Shown here: one piece after another, positions 53,661 through 62,281 of the stretch
Layout: every line of letters starts with the position of its first letter
How positions within the stretch are numbered: position 1 is the first letter of the stretch
Source of the DNA: Hyaloraphidium curvatum
Taxonomy: Eukaryota > Monoblepharomycota > Hyaloraphidiomycetes > Hyaloraphidiales > Hyaloraphidiaceae
Length of the DNA stretch: 64,000 bases
Direction of reading: 5' to 3'
NCBI GenBank assembly: GCA_025558095.1
Contig: JAIVFI010000015.1
Coordinates: 558,001 to 622,000, forward strand
Notes under the pieces: model-generated
Databases searched by the model: none
What the model was told of the DNA's origin: nothing
The model's input: only the letters and a program-made list of their open reading frames with translations
Translations under genes and position numbers: made by a program

Positions 53661-54016
53661 TCCATCTCTGGAATCGAGATCCTCGCTGAATGCGGCGTCG
53701 GGATGATTTAGGGATTGTTGCAGGTGCCGATCGTCCTCGCACGATTGGGCCTGGATCCAGAAGCGGCTGGGGATCCCATCGCTCCAGATAGCGAAAGAGG
53801 TTTGTCGCAAACCGACTCATGCCACTGCACACTCCTCGACAGACCATTACCTGGCATAGACGGCGCGGGTTCCGCGAGCGTACTTTCCAAAGATTTCTTC
53901 GTCGGGGAGATTTCGAGCATCAGCCGCCATGGTGTGTCACTAGCCCTCTGCCGTGAGGGACGAGGACACAGATCCCCCAAAAAAACCTGTTCCGCGACCA
54001 AAGCACTGCCACCACG
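53661..54016. other. Intergenic, no gene seen
   Basis: Promoter side of the secreted gene at 54017; nothing else recognised. Confidence 0.4.
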
Positions 54017-54959
54017 ATGAAGCTCCTGGCGCTCTTTCTTCTCGCCGCTGTGGCCGCCGCCGCGGCGCCGCACGCTTCCGCCGCGCCGTCGGTTACCGTA
54101 GAGTCCCCGCGCCACATCGCACCCTGACGTCCTCTTCTACACAGGGCCGCCAACAACGCCGTGGTGTACCGCCGCAGTTGCAGCGAGTGCTCCGACGACG
54201 TCGGCACGTTCTGGTGGGCGCCCTCCGGCCGGCGTGGTGCGGGATCCCGGACTGACTCACTTCGACAGCGAGTTCAACTACCCGGGGGCCCCCGAAAACT
54301 CTGTCGCCTGCGTCAGCTACAGCGCCGGCCCCCGCGAGCTGTACAGGCGCTATACCCCCCCCGTGTGCCCCCAGGGCGGCTATGTCTCGGCGATATTCAC
54401 CGGACCCAACTACGCCTACGTGGACAGCGAGAGCTACAACGGAGCCGGCTCGATTGCGGTTGTTTTCAGCACCGGATCATCTGTCGTTCCCTGCAACAAG
54501 GTAAGCGGGCAGGGGCGCCCGCGGCTCCCAGTGCTGACCATTGCGCCCCGTTAGATCACTGGTGTCGTCCCGACATATCAAAACACCGGTACCGTCGGTT
54601 CCTCGGTCAGTTTCCGTCTCGACCTCCGCGGCGTGTCGGGGGGTCTGCCCTCGTCCACGCTCTATGCCTCCGACACGATCAGCTTCACCTCCGCGGCCGG
54701 CGGAGACCTGATCATCATCGGCACGCAGCTGACAAACATCGGAGCATACGTTCTTTCGCCTTCAACTCAGTACGCGCTCGTGATGTACGACCTCCAGGTC
54801 GTCGGGGGTGCGAGCACGTCGATCTGGGTGCTTAAGAACGACGCCACATCCCCTTCCACCTCCGTCACCTATGCCCAGGGATTCAACAGCGCCTCGTACG
54901 TCAAGGACGGGGCCACCTATGCGGGCACCATCGCCCTCTCGTTCGGCTTCTCCTTCTGA
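54017..54959 (+). CDS. Secreted protein, paralogue of the 26.9-kb gene in its N-terminal half
   Basis: Exons 54017..54087, 54145..54213, 54269..54500 and 54555..54959; introns of 57, 55 and 54 nt; 258 aa. Exon 1 is a signal peptide (LLALFLLAAVAAAAAPH). Exon 2 encodes NNAVVYRRSCSECSDD. Exon 3 begins with a Cys built across the junction, then EFNYPGAPENSVACVSYSAG and ELYRRYTPP, aligning with the 26.9-kb protein. Exon 4 is a Ser/Thr/Val-rich beta domain (GSSVSFRLDLRGVSGG, DLIIIGTQLTNIGAYVL) with no Cys and no known family. The first and second donors (GTCGGT, GTGGGC) were chosen by frame and by comparison with the paralogue. Likely secreted structural or adhesive protein. Confidence 0.68.
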
Positions 54960-55269
54960 GTTGGTCGAGCGGCTGGGTGAAGGCAGCGGGGAATTATTTG
55001 GCTCTAAGGGAAAAGGGTGTACACTCGAGAGAACGAGTTCTGGTCATCGTTATACGAATAGCTGAACTTTGGGAAACCGAATCGTGCACATTTTAGCCTC
55101 CTGCTTTTGTTTGATTCTCTCAATGAATCAATGTGAACAATTGGAGGACAATGCGAAGGTTCCCCATCTCCACGATCTTGAGCAGGGTCGGCGACGTAGG
55201 TCCTGTCGGCAAAGGTCCAATCAGATCGTACAGCATTTCCAGCCCCTCATTCGGCGGCCCACGACCGCT
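54960..55269. other. Intergenic between converging genes
   Basis: About 310 bp, AT-richer than average, consistent with 3' UTRs. Nothing else recognised. Confidence 0.45.
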
Positions 55270-56850
55270 TCACCCCGCACAAACCGTCTCCACGGTGAAG
55301 TACATCCCCGCTGCCCTGAGCACGGTCCACATCCCGAACCCCAGCGTGATCCACGTGACCACGTACGTCCTCACCAGGCCGTACCCCACCTCGAACCCCA
55401 TGAACGTGGCCTTGAGCCCCTCCGTCCCGGCAAAGACCCCGAGCAGCTCCGCGTGGTCCGCGAGCGAGGCGGCGACCGCCGCCGGGGGCCGCCGCGAGCC
55501 CATCAGCAGGATCGAGGTGCGCGCGCGGCGGTACAGGTCGGCGACGTGGGCGATCTGGGAGTTGGCGGCGGCGATGCCCAGCAGGGACTTGAGGAAGACG
55601 GTGAACCAGAGCAGCAGCAGGACGGGGTTCCAGACGGGGACGCAGCCGGCAAAGGCGGCGTTGGCCAGGATCCCGGCGAACATGAAGAAGCCCAGCACGG
55701 TGAGCGGGCCCCGGCCGGTGGACATGAAGGCCAGCTGCGTCGGCCATGCGGCGGCAAGCTGCAGCTGCAGCGCCACGTAGGGCTCGTCCGCGGCGGGGAT
55801 CGGGGTGCCGGCGAGCCCGCGGGCGGCGTCGCGGTGCCGGTTCAGCATGTCCGAGAGGAGGAGGTCGACGGCGCGGTGCTGCATGCGGCCGGCGAGCTTG
55901 AGCATCTGCGGGCTGGGGGCGTTGTGGGTGAGGAAGATGTGCGTGGGGAGCGTGTACAGCAGGGCGGCGGTGGCTGGCGGTCGGGCGGATGTGAGCGGGA
56001 TCGGCGGGAGCACGATGATATGGAGAACTGGCCGGCTTGGACCATCCATCCACCCACCGTAGAGGACAAAGAGGAGGATGCTCCACCAGGTCGACCACAT
56101 GAGCGGGGCGAACGTGACGTAGATGGTCCAGTTGGAGAACACCTTGCCCAGGTACTCGACGACGAGCTCCGTGAACGGCTCTGCGGCGCGCATCACGGAC
56201 GCGGTGCCCGGCAGCTTCCCCGCGCAGGAATCCAGCGGGCAGGGGCAGAACGGGTCCGCGGGATCGTGCGCGACCAGCGCCGGAGGTCCCCCAGGGGAGG
56301 TGAGGAGCTCCTTCCAGCGCGCGAGCACGGCAAAGGGGTGCGTGTCGAACGACACGGGGGTGACGAAAAAGGACGCGGGCCTGGCTCGCGCGTTGAAGGA
56401 GGAAAGGAGGCCGGTTGCAGCGAGAACCGCAGTCGGCACCTGGAACAGCAGGAGGGCGGCGGTGGCACCGGCCACGTGCCGGCTGCTGAACATCTGCAGC
56501 TCGCCGTTGAAGACCCACAGCGGGACGAGCAGCAGCGCCCACGCGACGGTGTCGACGAACAGGCGCGCGGGCGACAGCGTTGCCAGCGGCGCGGCGGCCA
56601 GGTGGACGCGCGTGCAGAGGCCGAGCAGCGGCAAATCGCCCATTCCCGCGAGCAGCGCGGCGGCGTCGAGCGGCGGCGGGCCCGCCGGTGGCGCTTCGGG
56701 GGTTTCGTCGCCGCAACGCGTCTTTCGGAAGAGGACGTCGTCGGCGGGCCGCTCGGGGAACAAGGCGCGGCGCTCCGCCGGCGAGAGCGCGAGCGGCGCG
56801 GCCGGAGGAAGCGGGAGGCGGTCGCCGTCGCCTGTTTCCATGGTACTCAT
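55270..56850 (-). CDS. Seven-hydrophobic-segment membrane protein, family copy F (intact)
   Basis: Probable exons complement 55270..55973 and 56058..56850, giving 498 aa. The 84-nt intervening sequence has GTGGGT donor and CAG acceptor but also stays open in frame, so an unspliced 526-aa form is possible. Start at ATG 56850 (a second ATG is at 56841). N-terminal SPAERRALFPERPADDVLF (LFP motif), THPFAVLARWKELL, and CPCPLDSCAGKLPG in the loop after segment 2. Removing the intron aligns segment 4 with copies B and D. The final segment ends GMWTVLRAAGMYFTVETVC. Seven hydrophobic stretches and a long charged loop between segments 4 and 5 match the family. Its dead relative E is nearby. Confidence 0.72.
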   Translation of the reverse strand: MSTMETGDGDRLPLPPAAPLALSPAERRALFPERPADDVLFRKTRCGDETPEAPPAGPPPLDAAALLAGMGDLPLLGLCTRVHLAAAPLATLSPARLFVDTVAWALLLVPLWVFNGELQMFSSRHVAGATAALLLFQVPTAVLAATGLLSSFNARARPASFFVTPVSFDTHPFAVLARWKELLTSPGGPPALVAHDPADPFCPCPLDSCAGKLPGTASVMRAAEPFTELVVEYLGKVFSNWTIYVTFAPLMWSTWWSILLFVLYGGWMDGPSRPVLHIIVLPPIPLTSARPPATAALLYTLPTHIFLTHNAPSPQMLKLAGRMQHRAVDLLLSDMLNRHRDAARGLAGTPIPAADEPYVALQLQLAAAWPTQLAFMSTGRGPLTVLGFFMFAGILANAAFAGCVPVWNPVLLLLWFTVFLKSLLGIAAANSQIAHVADLYRRARTSILLMGSRRPPAAVAASLADHAELLGVFAGTEGLKATFMGFEVGYGLVRTYVVTWITLGFGMWTVLRAAGMYFTVETVCAG

Positions 56851-56989
56851 GGTGGGTGACACCGCGACGGGTGCGGTGACGAACTTTCCCAGGGCGCAGA
56901 CGCATGGATTCCACCTTCCACAACCGTCAGCGAGATCTGCAACGATTCGCCGAGCTCCTGACGGCGACTCGACGACATCCAACGCACTA

Positions 56990-58323
56990 CTACATGACCT
57001 GGTACGCAAACTCGCCCGTCGTCGGCGGCTGCTTGGCCGCGCACTGCTTGTTGTACTCGGCCACCCAGTCCGGATCGCAGGCATCGGGGGGATCGTCCGA
57101 CTTGCACGCCTTGGACGTCGGGGGCAGGACCGTCTTGGGGCTGCACGCGCCGGCCATGTACGTCGCGTACGCGGGTGTGCCCTTGACGAAGTAACGGAAC
57201 CGGCGGTTGATCTTGGCCGTGTCGGAAGGGTGCACCTCCAGCACGCCCTTTTCGAACTCCATCCGCCCCTTGGTGAGCGTCGCGGATGTCGGGAACCCCA
57301 GCGCGGCCTTGAGCCCGCGCCCCTTCCACACCTTGAAGTGCGACGGCGGCCACAGGATCGGGTCCGAGGTCAGCTGGATCTGCTTCGCCTGCGCCTCGTA
57401 GGGTATCGAGGCGTACTTGAACCCGTTGGTGCAGAAGGTGTACAGGTAGTTGTACGCGAACGGGACGATGCCGGAGCCGGCGGCGTCGTACTGCCGCACG
57501 TGGATGAGCTCGTGCGTGAGCAGCCGTGTGCGGGCGTGGAAGTCGGGCTGCCGGCGGGGGGCTGCGGTGAGCCACAAGGGGAAAGGGGAACGCGCATTCG
57601 GGCTCGGCGCACCTGGAGGAGCCACTTGCCGATCCCCGTGCCGTTGTCCAGCGGCGCGTTGCCCAGGCCCTTCTTGCCGTTAAAGTAGATGAAGTTGTCC
57701 ATCGTCACGGCCGACTTGGTGAACCCCGGGGCGAACTTTGCGTTGTACACAAGCACGCCCGCCGGCACCGGAACGTGGTCGACCGCGCGCACAAAGAACA
57801 GCTGGTCGTCCGTCAGGCCCTGCACGTACGGCCCGCCGAGGTTCCGGGTGAAGAACCACGAGGCGGCGGCGAGGTAGCCCGGCAGCGCGCCCGCGGCGAA
57901 GAGGTTGCACGCCGCCGGGCCGGGCGCCCTCCTCGCCAGCCGCCGATCCAGGGACGGGCCGGCGCCCAGGGCGGCCAGCACGTTGTCTGCCAGCGATTGC
58001 GCCGTGGTGCCGGCGGGCAGCCCGGGTTTGCCGGCGGCCGCCAGCTGCGCGTTGAGCTGCGGCACGGCGGCGGCGATGGCGGCGACCACGGCGGGGCGGA
58101 AGTTTGCGTCTGTCGCCGGCCCGCGGAAGGCGGCGAGCGCGAGGTCGATCTTGGGCAGGGGCAGGCTGCGGGTCAGCGGGTGCGCGCGGGTGAGGTTGGC
58201 GGCGCGGAGGGCCAGAAGCGGGTAGGTGCCGGTGAAGGGCGGGGCGGCGGCGCAGGGGCCGAGGAGCGCCGCCAGCGCAAGGGCGGCGAGGAGCCCGAGG
58301 GCCGGCTGTGCGGGGTGGCGCAT
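56990..58323 (-). CDS. Secreted protein with HExxH (HELIH) metalloprotease-like motif
   Basis: Complement of 56990..57547 and 57613..58323; one 65-nt intron; 422 aa from ATG 58323, which opens a clear signal peptide (ALGLLAALALAALLGPCAAA). The first exon is Ala/Leu-rich helical and then contains MDNFIYFNGKKGLGN. The spliced junction leads to FHARTRLLTHELIHVRQYDA, a HELIH zinc-binding motif followed by Tyr-rich sequence and PYEAQAKQI. This order (HELxHVxQ, then YExQA) is like the DUF4157-type metalloprotease-like domain known mostly from bacteria. The C-terminus has four Cys. Peptidase activity is inferred from the motif only. Confidence 0.65.
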
Positions 58324-59294
58324 CGCTTGTTCGGGGGAAGGACGGCGCGGGCCTGTTTCACGTGGGGGAATGGCCTCGCAGGAACGATGTCTTTTTGGGG
58401 GCGCGGTGCCGCTGTGTCCGTGGGGATCGTTCGCGGAAGGCGCTGTGGAGGGCGAGCCTGGCCTACGGCGGGCGGGATGACGCGGGGGATCTTCCGCCTC
58501 CCTAACTGTGCGCAGAAATTGGGGTGTTCCGTGTCCAAACCTGCGCGCAACAATGCTGGAAGAGCCCGTCGAGGAATGCTGCAGCGGATGTTGCCTGCGG
58601 AGGCGCACAATGAGAGGTGTCCTTCAAGCTTGCGGGCGGCAATTGTTCGGGGCGACGATTAAAATGCCGTTCCTTTCGGAAGGAACCATAGAGCTTTGTC
58701 TTGGAAACTCTCTGTAGTAAGTTGACTTCGAGTCCGATTGCGGGGTCCTGTTTCGCGCGATTGTCACGTCATCGGCAAGGCAGACGGCTTCGTTTCCTCG
58801 CATACCAGATTCATATGAGAGAGCGCGCGCTTGGAGGATATGGCTCGGCGTATCTGTCGCACGAGCGACGTGCCTTGCCTCGGCGGGAGGACAGCAGTCC
58901 GCAGCATTTCTTGGGGGCGTCCTCGATTGATTCGACGATTGCGCCTCCGACGCCAACGCATTCCCGCTCCTGCTCCCGCTGCTCTTGGTTTCGATGTCTT
59001 GCGGCTTGTCACCAAAATCTGGGCCAAGTTCGCCGAAATCTGGGCCAGGTTCGCCAACTTGCTGGGCACGCAGGCAGGTTTCGGCTTCGCTGCGCCGCGC
59101 CAACTAGGTTTTCCCTAATCCCACTCCCCGCAGCCTAATTTTAGACATAATTTGAGCTCAAATGTGGAGCAGCTGAGCCGATCAGTTTGTGCGTGAGGGG
59201 CCGGGGAACAGGTCTGAGCGCCAGGGAGTGTCGAGTGACCCTTCCCTTGTCGACGCGTCCCCCACTATCCCATGCCCCCACGCCCGCCATCCCC
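58324..59294. other. Gap with no supported gene
   Basis: About 970 bp between two divergently oriented genes. A 21-bp near-perfect tandem duplication (AATCTGGGCCAAGTTCGCCG-type) lies at about 59019..59060. A minus-strand frame at 58624..59103 lacks coding character. Nothing else recognised. Confidence 0.45.
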
Positions 59295-60461
59295 ATGGCG
59301 CAACGCGGCGGTACGCGGCTGGGCGCGGTGCTGCTCCTCGCGCTCTGCGTCTTCGTGTACTCGCGCCGCCCGCCGCCGGCGGACCCGCGCGCGGCGTGCC
59401 CCGGCCTGATGCCCGCGCCCGACGTCGTCCGCGGCGTGCGCGCCGAGCTGCTCGTCGCGATGAGGGTCGCACTCGCCGGCATCCGGAAGGCCGTGCTGGT
59501 GAAGCTGCCGATGCAGGCGAACAAGGGCGACTCGGCCATCGGCGCCGGGGAGCTCGAGGTCCTGCGGCTGCTGGGAATCAACCTGGTGCACGCCGGCATC
59601 GAGGAGGTCGACGACGACGTCGAGGCCGCGAAAATCAATTCCGTCCTGTCGAACGACTCGTCGTCGGCCGTGCTGTACCACGGCGGCGGGAACCTCGGGG
59701 ATGTGTGGCCGCGGCCAAACAGGATGCGGACCAACCTCATGTGGCGCCTCAACGGCGCCCGGCGGTCGGTGCTGCTGCCGCAGACGATCCACTACACCTC
59801 CCCCGAAAGCGTCAAAGACGCCGCGGTGCTCTTCGACTCCTTCTCGGACCTGACCCTCATGGGGCGCGACGCGCCCTCCTTCTCCTTCCTCCAAAACAAC
59901 TTTGCCGCCCGCCACCGGATCGTGCTCTCCCCCGACTCGGCGTTTGCCCTGGGCCCGCTGGACAGGACGCACTTTGCCGCCGTCCCCGAGCTCGATTTCC
60001 TGTACTTCATCCGGACGGACAAGGAGGCCGTGATCGGCCCCAACATGACCACGCGCCCCGAGGACCTCCACCCGGGGCGCAAGGTCGAGGTCAGCGACTG
60101 GCTCAAGTTCGGGGAGGACGAGGCCAAGCTCGTCACCGACCCCGCGGCGGCGGTGCGCAAACGGACCGCGCTCGGGCTGCAGTACCTGGCCCGCGCAAAG
60201 GTCGTGGTGACGGACCGCCTGCACGGGCACATCCTGTGCCTGCTCTTGGACCTGCCGCACGTGCTGCTGGACAACAGCTACGCCAAGGTGATGCGGTACC
60301 ATTCCATGTTCACGCTGAGGGCGGACAACGTGCGGACGGCGGGGAGCGTGGAGGAGGCGGCGAAGATGGCCGAGGACATGCTGAAGCGGGATTATGCGGC
60401 GGAACGGAAGAAATATGAGGGGAGCGGGGGGTGCAGGGCGGAATGGAGGGCGGGGGGGTAG
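59295..60461 (+). CDS. Polysaccharide pyruvyl transferase family protein
   Basis: Single exon, 388 aa from ATG 59295. The short basic N-terminus and hydrophobic stretch (LGAVLLLALCVFVYS) form a type II signal anchor, placing the enzyme in the secretory lumen. Family motifs: KGDSAIGAGELEVL, YHGGGNLGDVWP, SVLLPQTIHY, a typical DxxxMGRDxxS region (LTLMGRDAPSFSF), SPDSAFALGP, and VVTDRLHGHILCLLL. These enzymes add pyruvate ketals from phosphoenolpyruvate to sugars; in fungi a Golgi homologue (Pvg1 type) pyruvylates surface glycans. The length is normal and no residue seems lost. The last 20 residues are low-complexity. Confidence 0.9.
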   Translation: MAQRGGTRLGAVLLLALCVFVYSRRPPPADPRAACPGLMPAPDVVRGVRAELLVAMRVALAGIRKAVLVKLPMQANKGDSAIGAGELEVLRLLGINLVHAGIEEVDDDVEAAKINSVLSNDSSSAVLYHGGGNLGDVWPRPNRMRTNLMWRLNGARRSVLLPQTIHYTSPESVKDAAVLFDSFSDLTLMGRDAPSFSFLQNNFAARHRIVLSPDSAFALGPLDRTHFAAVPELDFLYFIRTDKEAVIGPNMTTRPEDLHPGRKVEVSDWLKFGEDEAKLVTDPAAAVRKRTALGLQYLARAKVVVTDRLHGHILCLLLDLPHVLLDNSYAKVMRYHSMFTLRADNVRTAGSVEEAAKMAEDMLKRDYAAERKKYEGSGGCRAEWRAGG

Positions 60462-60643
60462 CGCGCAGAGGGGGCTAAGCAGCGCCTCCAATAGATTGGA
60501 CGGTAGCTCTTGCCAGACTTCAGCCTTTGCGAATTTTCACGGGATGAACGATCGTCATTGTGGGGAAGTGCAGCGCGTTCGGTCTACAATCGCATGCCGG
60601 TCCGCCTCCCGTTGATGACTCGACGCCGCGGCAAAAGGCAGCG

Positions 60644-62050
60644 ATGTCCGCCCCCATGCCCTCCTGGAGCACCTGCTCCGTCTGCCTCCACGACATCCTC
60701 CCCTCCGCCGAGCCCGTGTTCCTCGCCGGTGGGGACGGAAACGCGGTCTGCCAGCACCTCTTCTGCCGCGCGTGCGCGGTCCCCGTCAAGGCCGGGAAAC
60801 GCCCCGCGGAGCGCGAATGCCCCACCTGCCGCGCCGCATGGGAGGACGCCAGGCCGCTCGAGACGAGCCCGGTCATGTGGATGCTGTACCGGACGCACGT
60901 GCTCGCGTGCCCGTGGGGGTGCGGCGGACACGTGGCGGTGCAGGAGCTGGAGGCGCACGCGGCGGCGTGCCCGAAGCGCCGGTGCGGTTTGTGTGCGGCG
61001 TATCTCGGGCTGCCGACGACGGTGGAGGTGAGTGGGGAGCGGCGGTGCGGCCTGCGCGGACGGGGACTTGACTTGCGGGGGCCGGTGGCTTTCCAGGAGC
61101 ACGTCGCCGCGTCGTGCCCCGAGGCGGTCGTCGAATGCGTCAACGCCGGGTGCGGGGTCACCATGCGCCGCAAGGAATTGGAGAAGCATGCCGCGACGTG
61201 CCCCAAGAGGATCCTGACGTGCGAAATGCCGTTCTGCGGCTTCAAGGTGGGCCGAGCCGGGGTAAGAACGGCCGTTTAGCGAGGCTCACGCCGAAGCATC
61301 CAGGGCTCCCCGGACCAAATGAGGGAGCACGACGAAGACGCGGTGAAGCAGCACCTATCGGCGGCCCTGCGCAAGATTGTAGATATGGACAAGGCTTTCA
61401 CCTCGAGCGCCTCCAAGGTCTTCAACCTCGAGAAGGCGCTGGCGGCGTCGGACCACGAGCTTCAAGACCTGCGCAAGTCCAACGAGACGCTCAAGGCACG
61501 CCTCAAGGCCGGCAGCATGGTCGTGCGGATCCCGATCGGGTACAAGGGCAGCCTGTCACCCGACCCGTTCCCGACCCTGCCGGACCAGCTCGCCGGCCTC
61601 GGCAGCTGCGAAACAGGCACCAACGAGGTGCGCTACCTCTCTCCCACCGTCCGATCCGGCGGGGCCGCGTGGAATCTGCTCGTGGAGCACCCCAGGGACC
61701 CGGCTGCAGCCCAGGGCGCCGGCGTCTTCCTCCAGCTGCAGCCTGGCGGCGACCGCCGCCGCGTGCTCGCCAAGTGGGGCATCGGCCCCCTATCCGCCCA
61801 CGCCCCGGTCAAGGTCCTCCCGTGCTGCCAGTTCGCCCCGGACGGGGGCTACCTCGGCTTCCCCGGGTTCGGCGCGCGCGCGGGGATCATGGACCCGGCG
61901 GCGGGGTACCGCGAGGAGCACGGCAAGTTCGCCTTCCTCGCGTTCCGGGTGTGGGTCCACGTGAGGGATGCGCTGCCGAAGAAGGACGGGGGGGCGGTGC
62001 CGCAGACGCGGATCCTGGAGGGCGAGCCGGACTGGTACGCGCCTTTCTGA
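60644..62050 (+). CDS. RING / TRAF-type zinc finger / TRAF-like domain protein
   Basis: Exons 60644..61027, 61097..61246 and 61304..62050; introns of 69 and 57 nt; 426 aa. The N-terminal RING-type finger (CSVCLHDILPS, CQHLFCRAC, CPTCRAAW) is followed by TRAF-type zinc fingers (CPWGCGGHVAVQELEAHAAAC, VECVNAGCGVTMRRKELEKH, CEMPFCGFK). A short coiled coil (KVFNLEKALAASDHELQDL) and a C-terminal TRAF/MATH-like beta sandwich (VVRIPIGYKGSL, AWNLLVEHP, FLAFRVWVHVRDA) complete it. This is the layout of TRAF-family E3 ligases, trimeric adaptors in signalling. The C-terminal part is paralogous to the 25.2-kb gene, which lacks the fingers. Confidence 0.85.
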
Positions 62051-62281
62051 GCGGGGCGGTGCACGGGGTCCGGGTGGATAAGGGGGCTTTGAGGGAAGAC
62101 ATAGGCCGTTGGCTTCAATGAGCGTATAGAGCCAGCCGGCCCGTGTCGGCGATTACATGTCTGGGCTTCCGTCCGGGGTCCGCGTGCCGGGTCGGCCCCG
62201 GCCCATGTGAGATTGATTCGATCTTGAAATGAAGACGGATTGAGGTGCTTCTGTACCGCCAAGTCATCGAGCGATCACTTC

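Noticed and set aside
55069-57688. Plus-strand frames of 596 and 521 codons
   Set aside because: Antisense of membrane-family copy F and the HELIH gene, which have motifs and splice-consistent structure.
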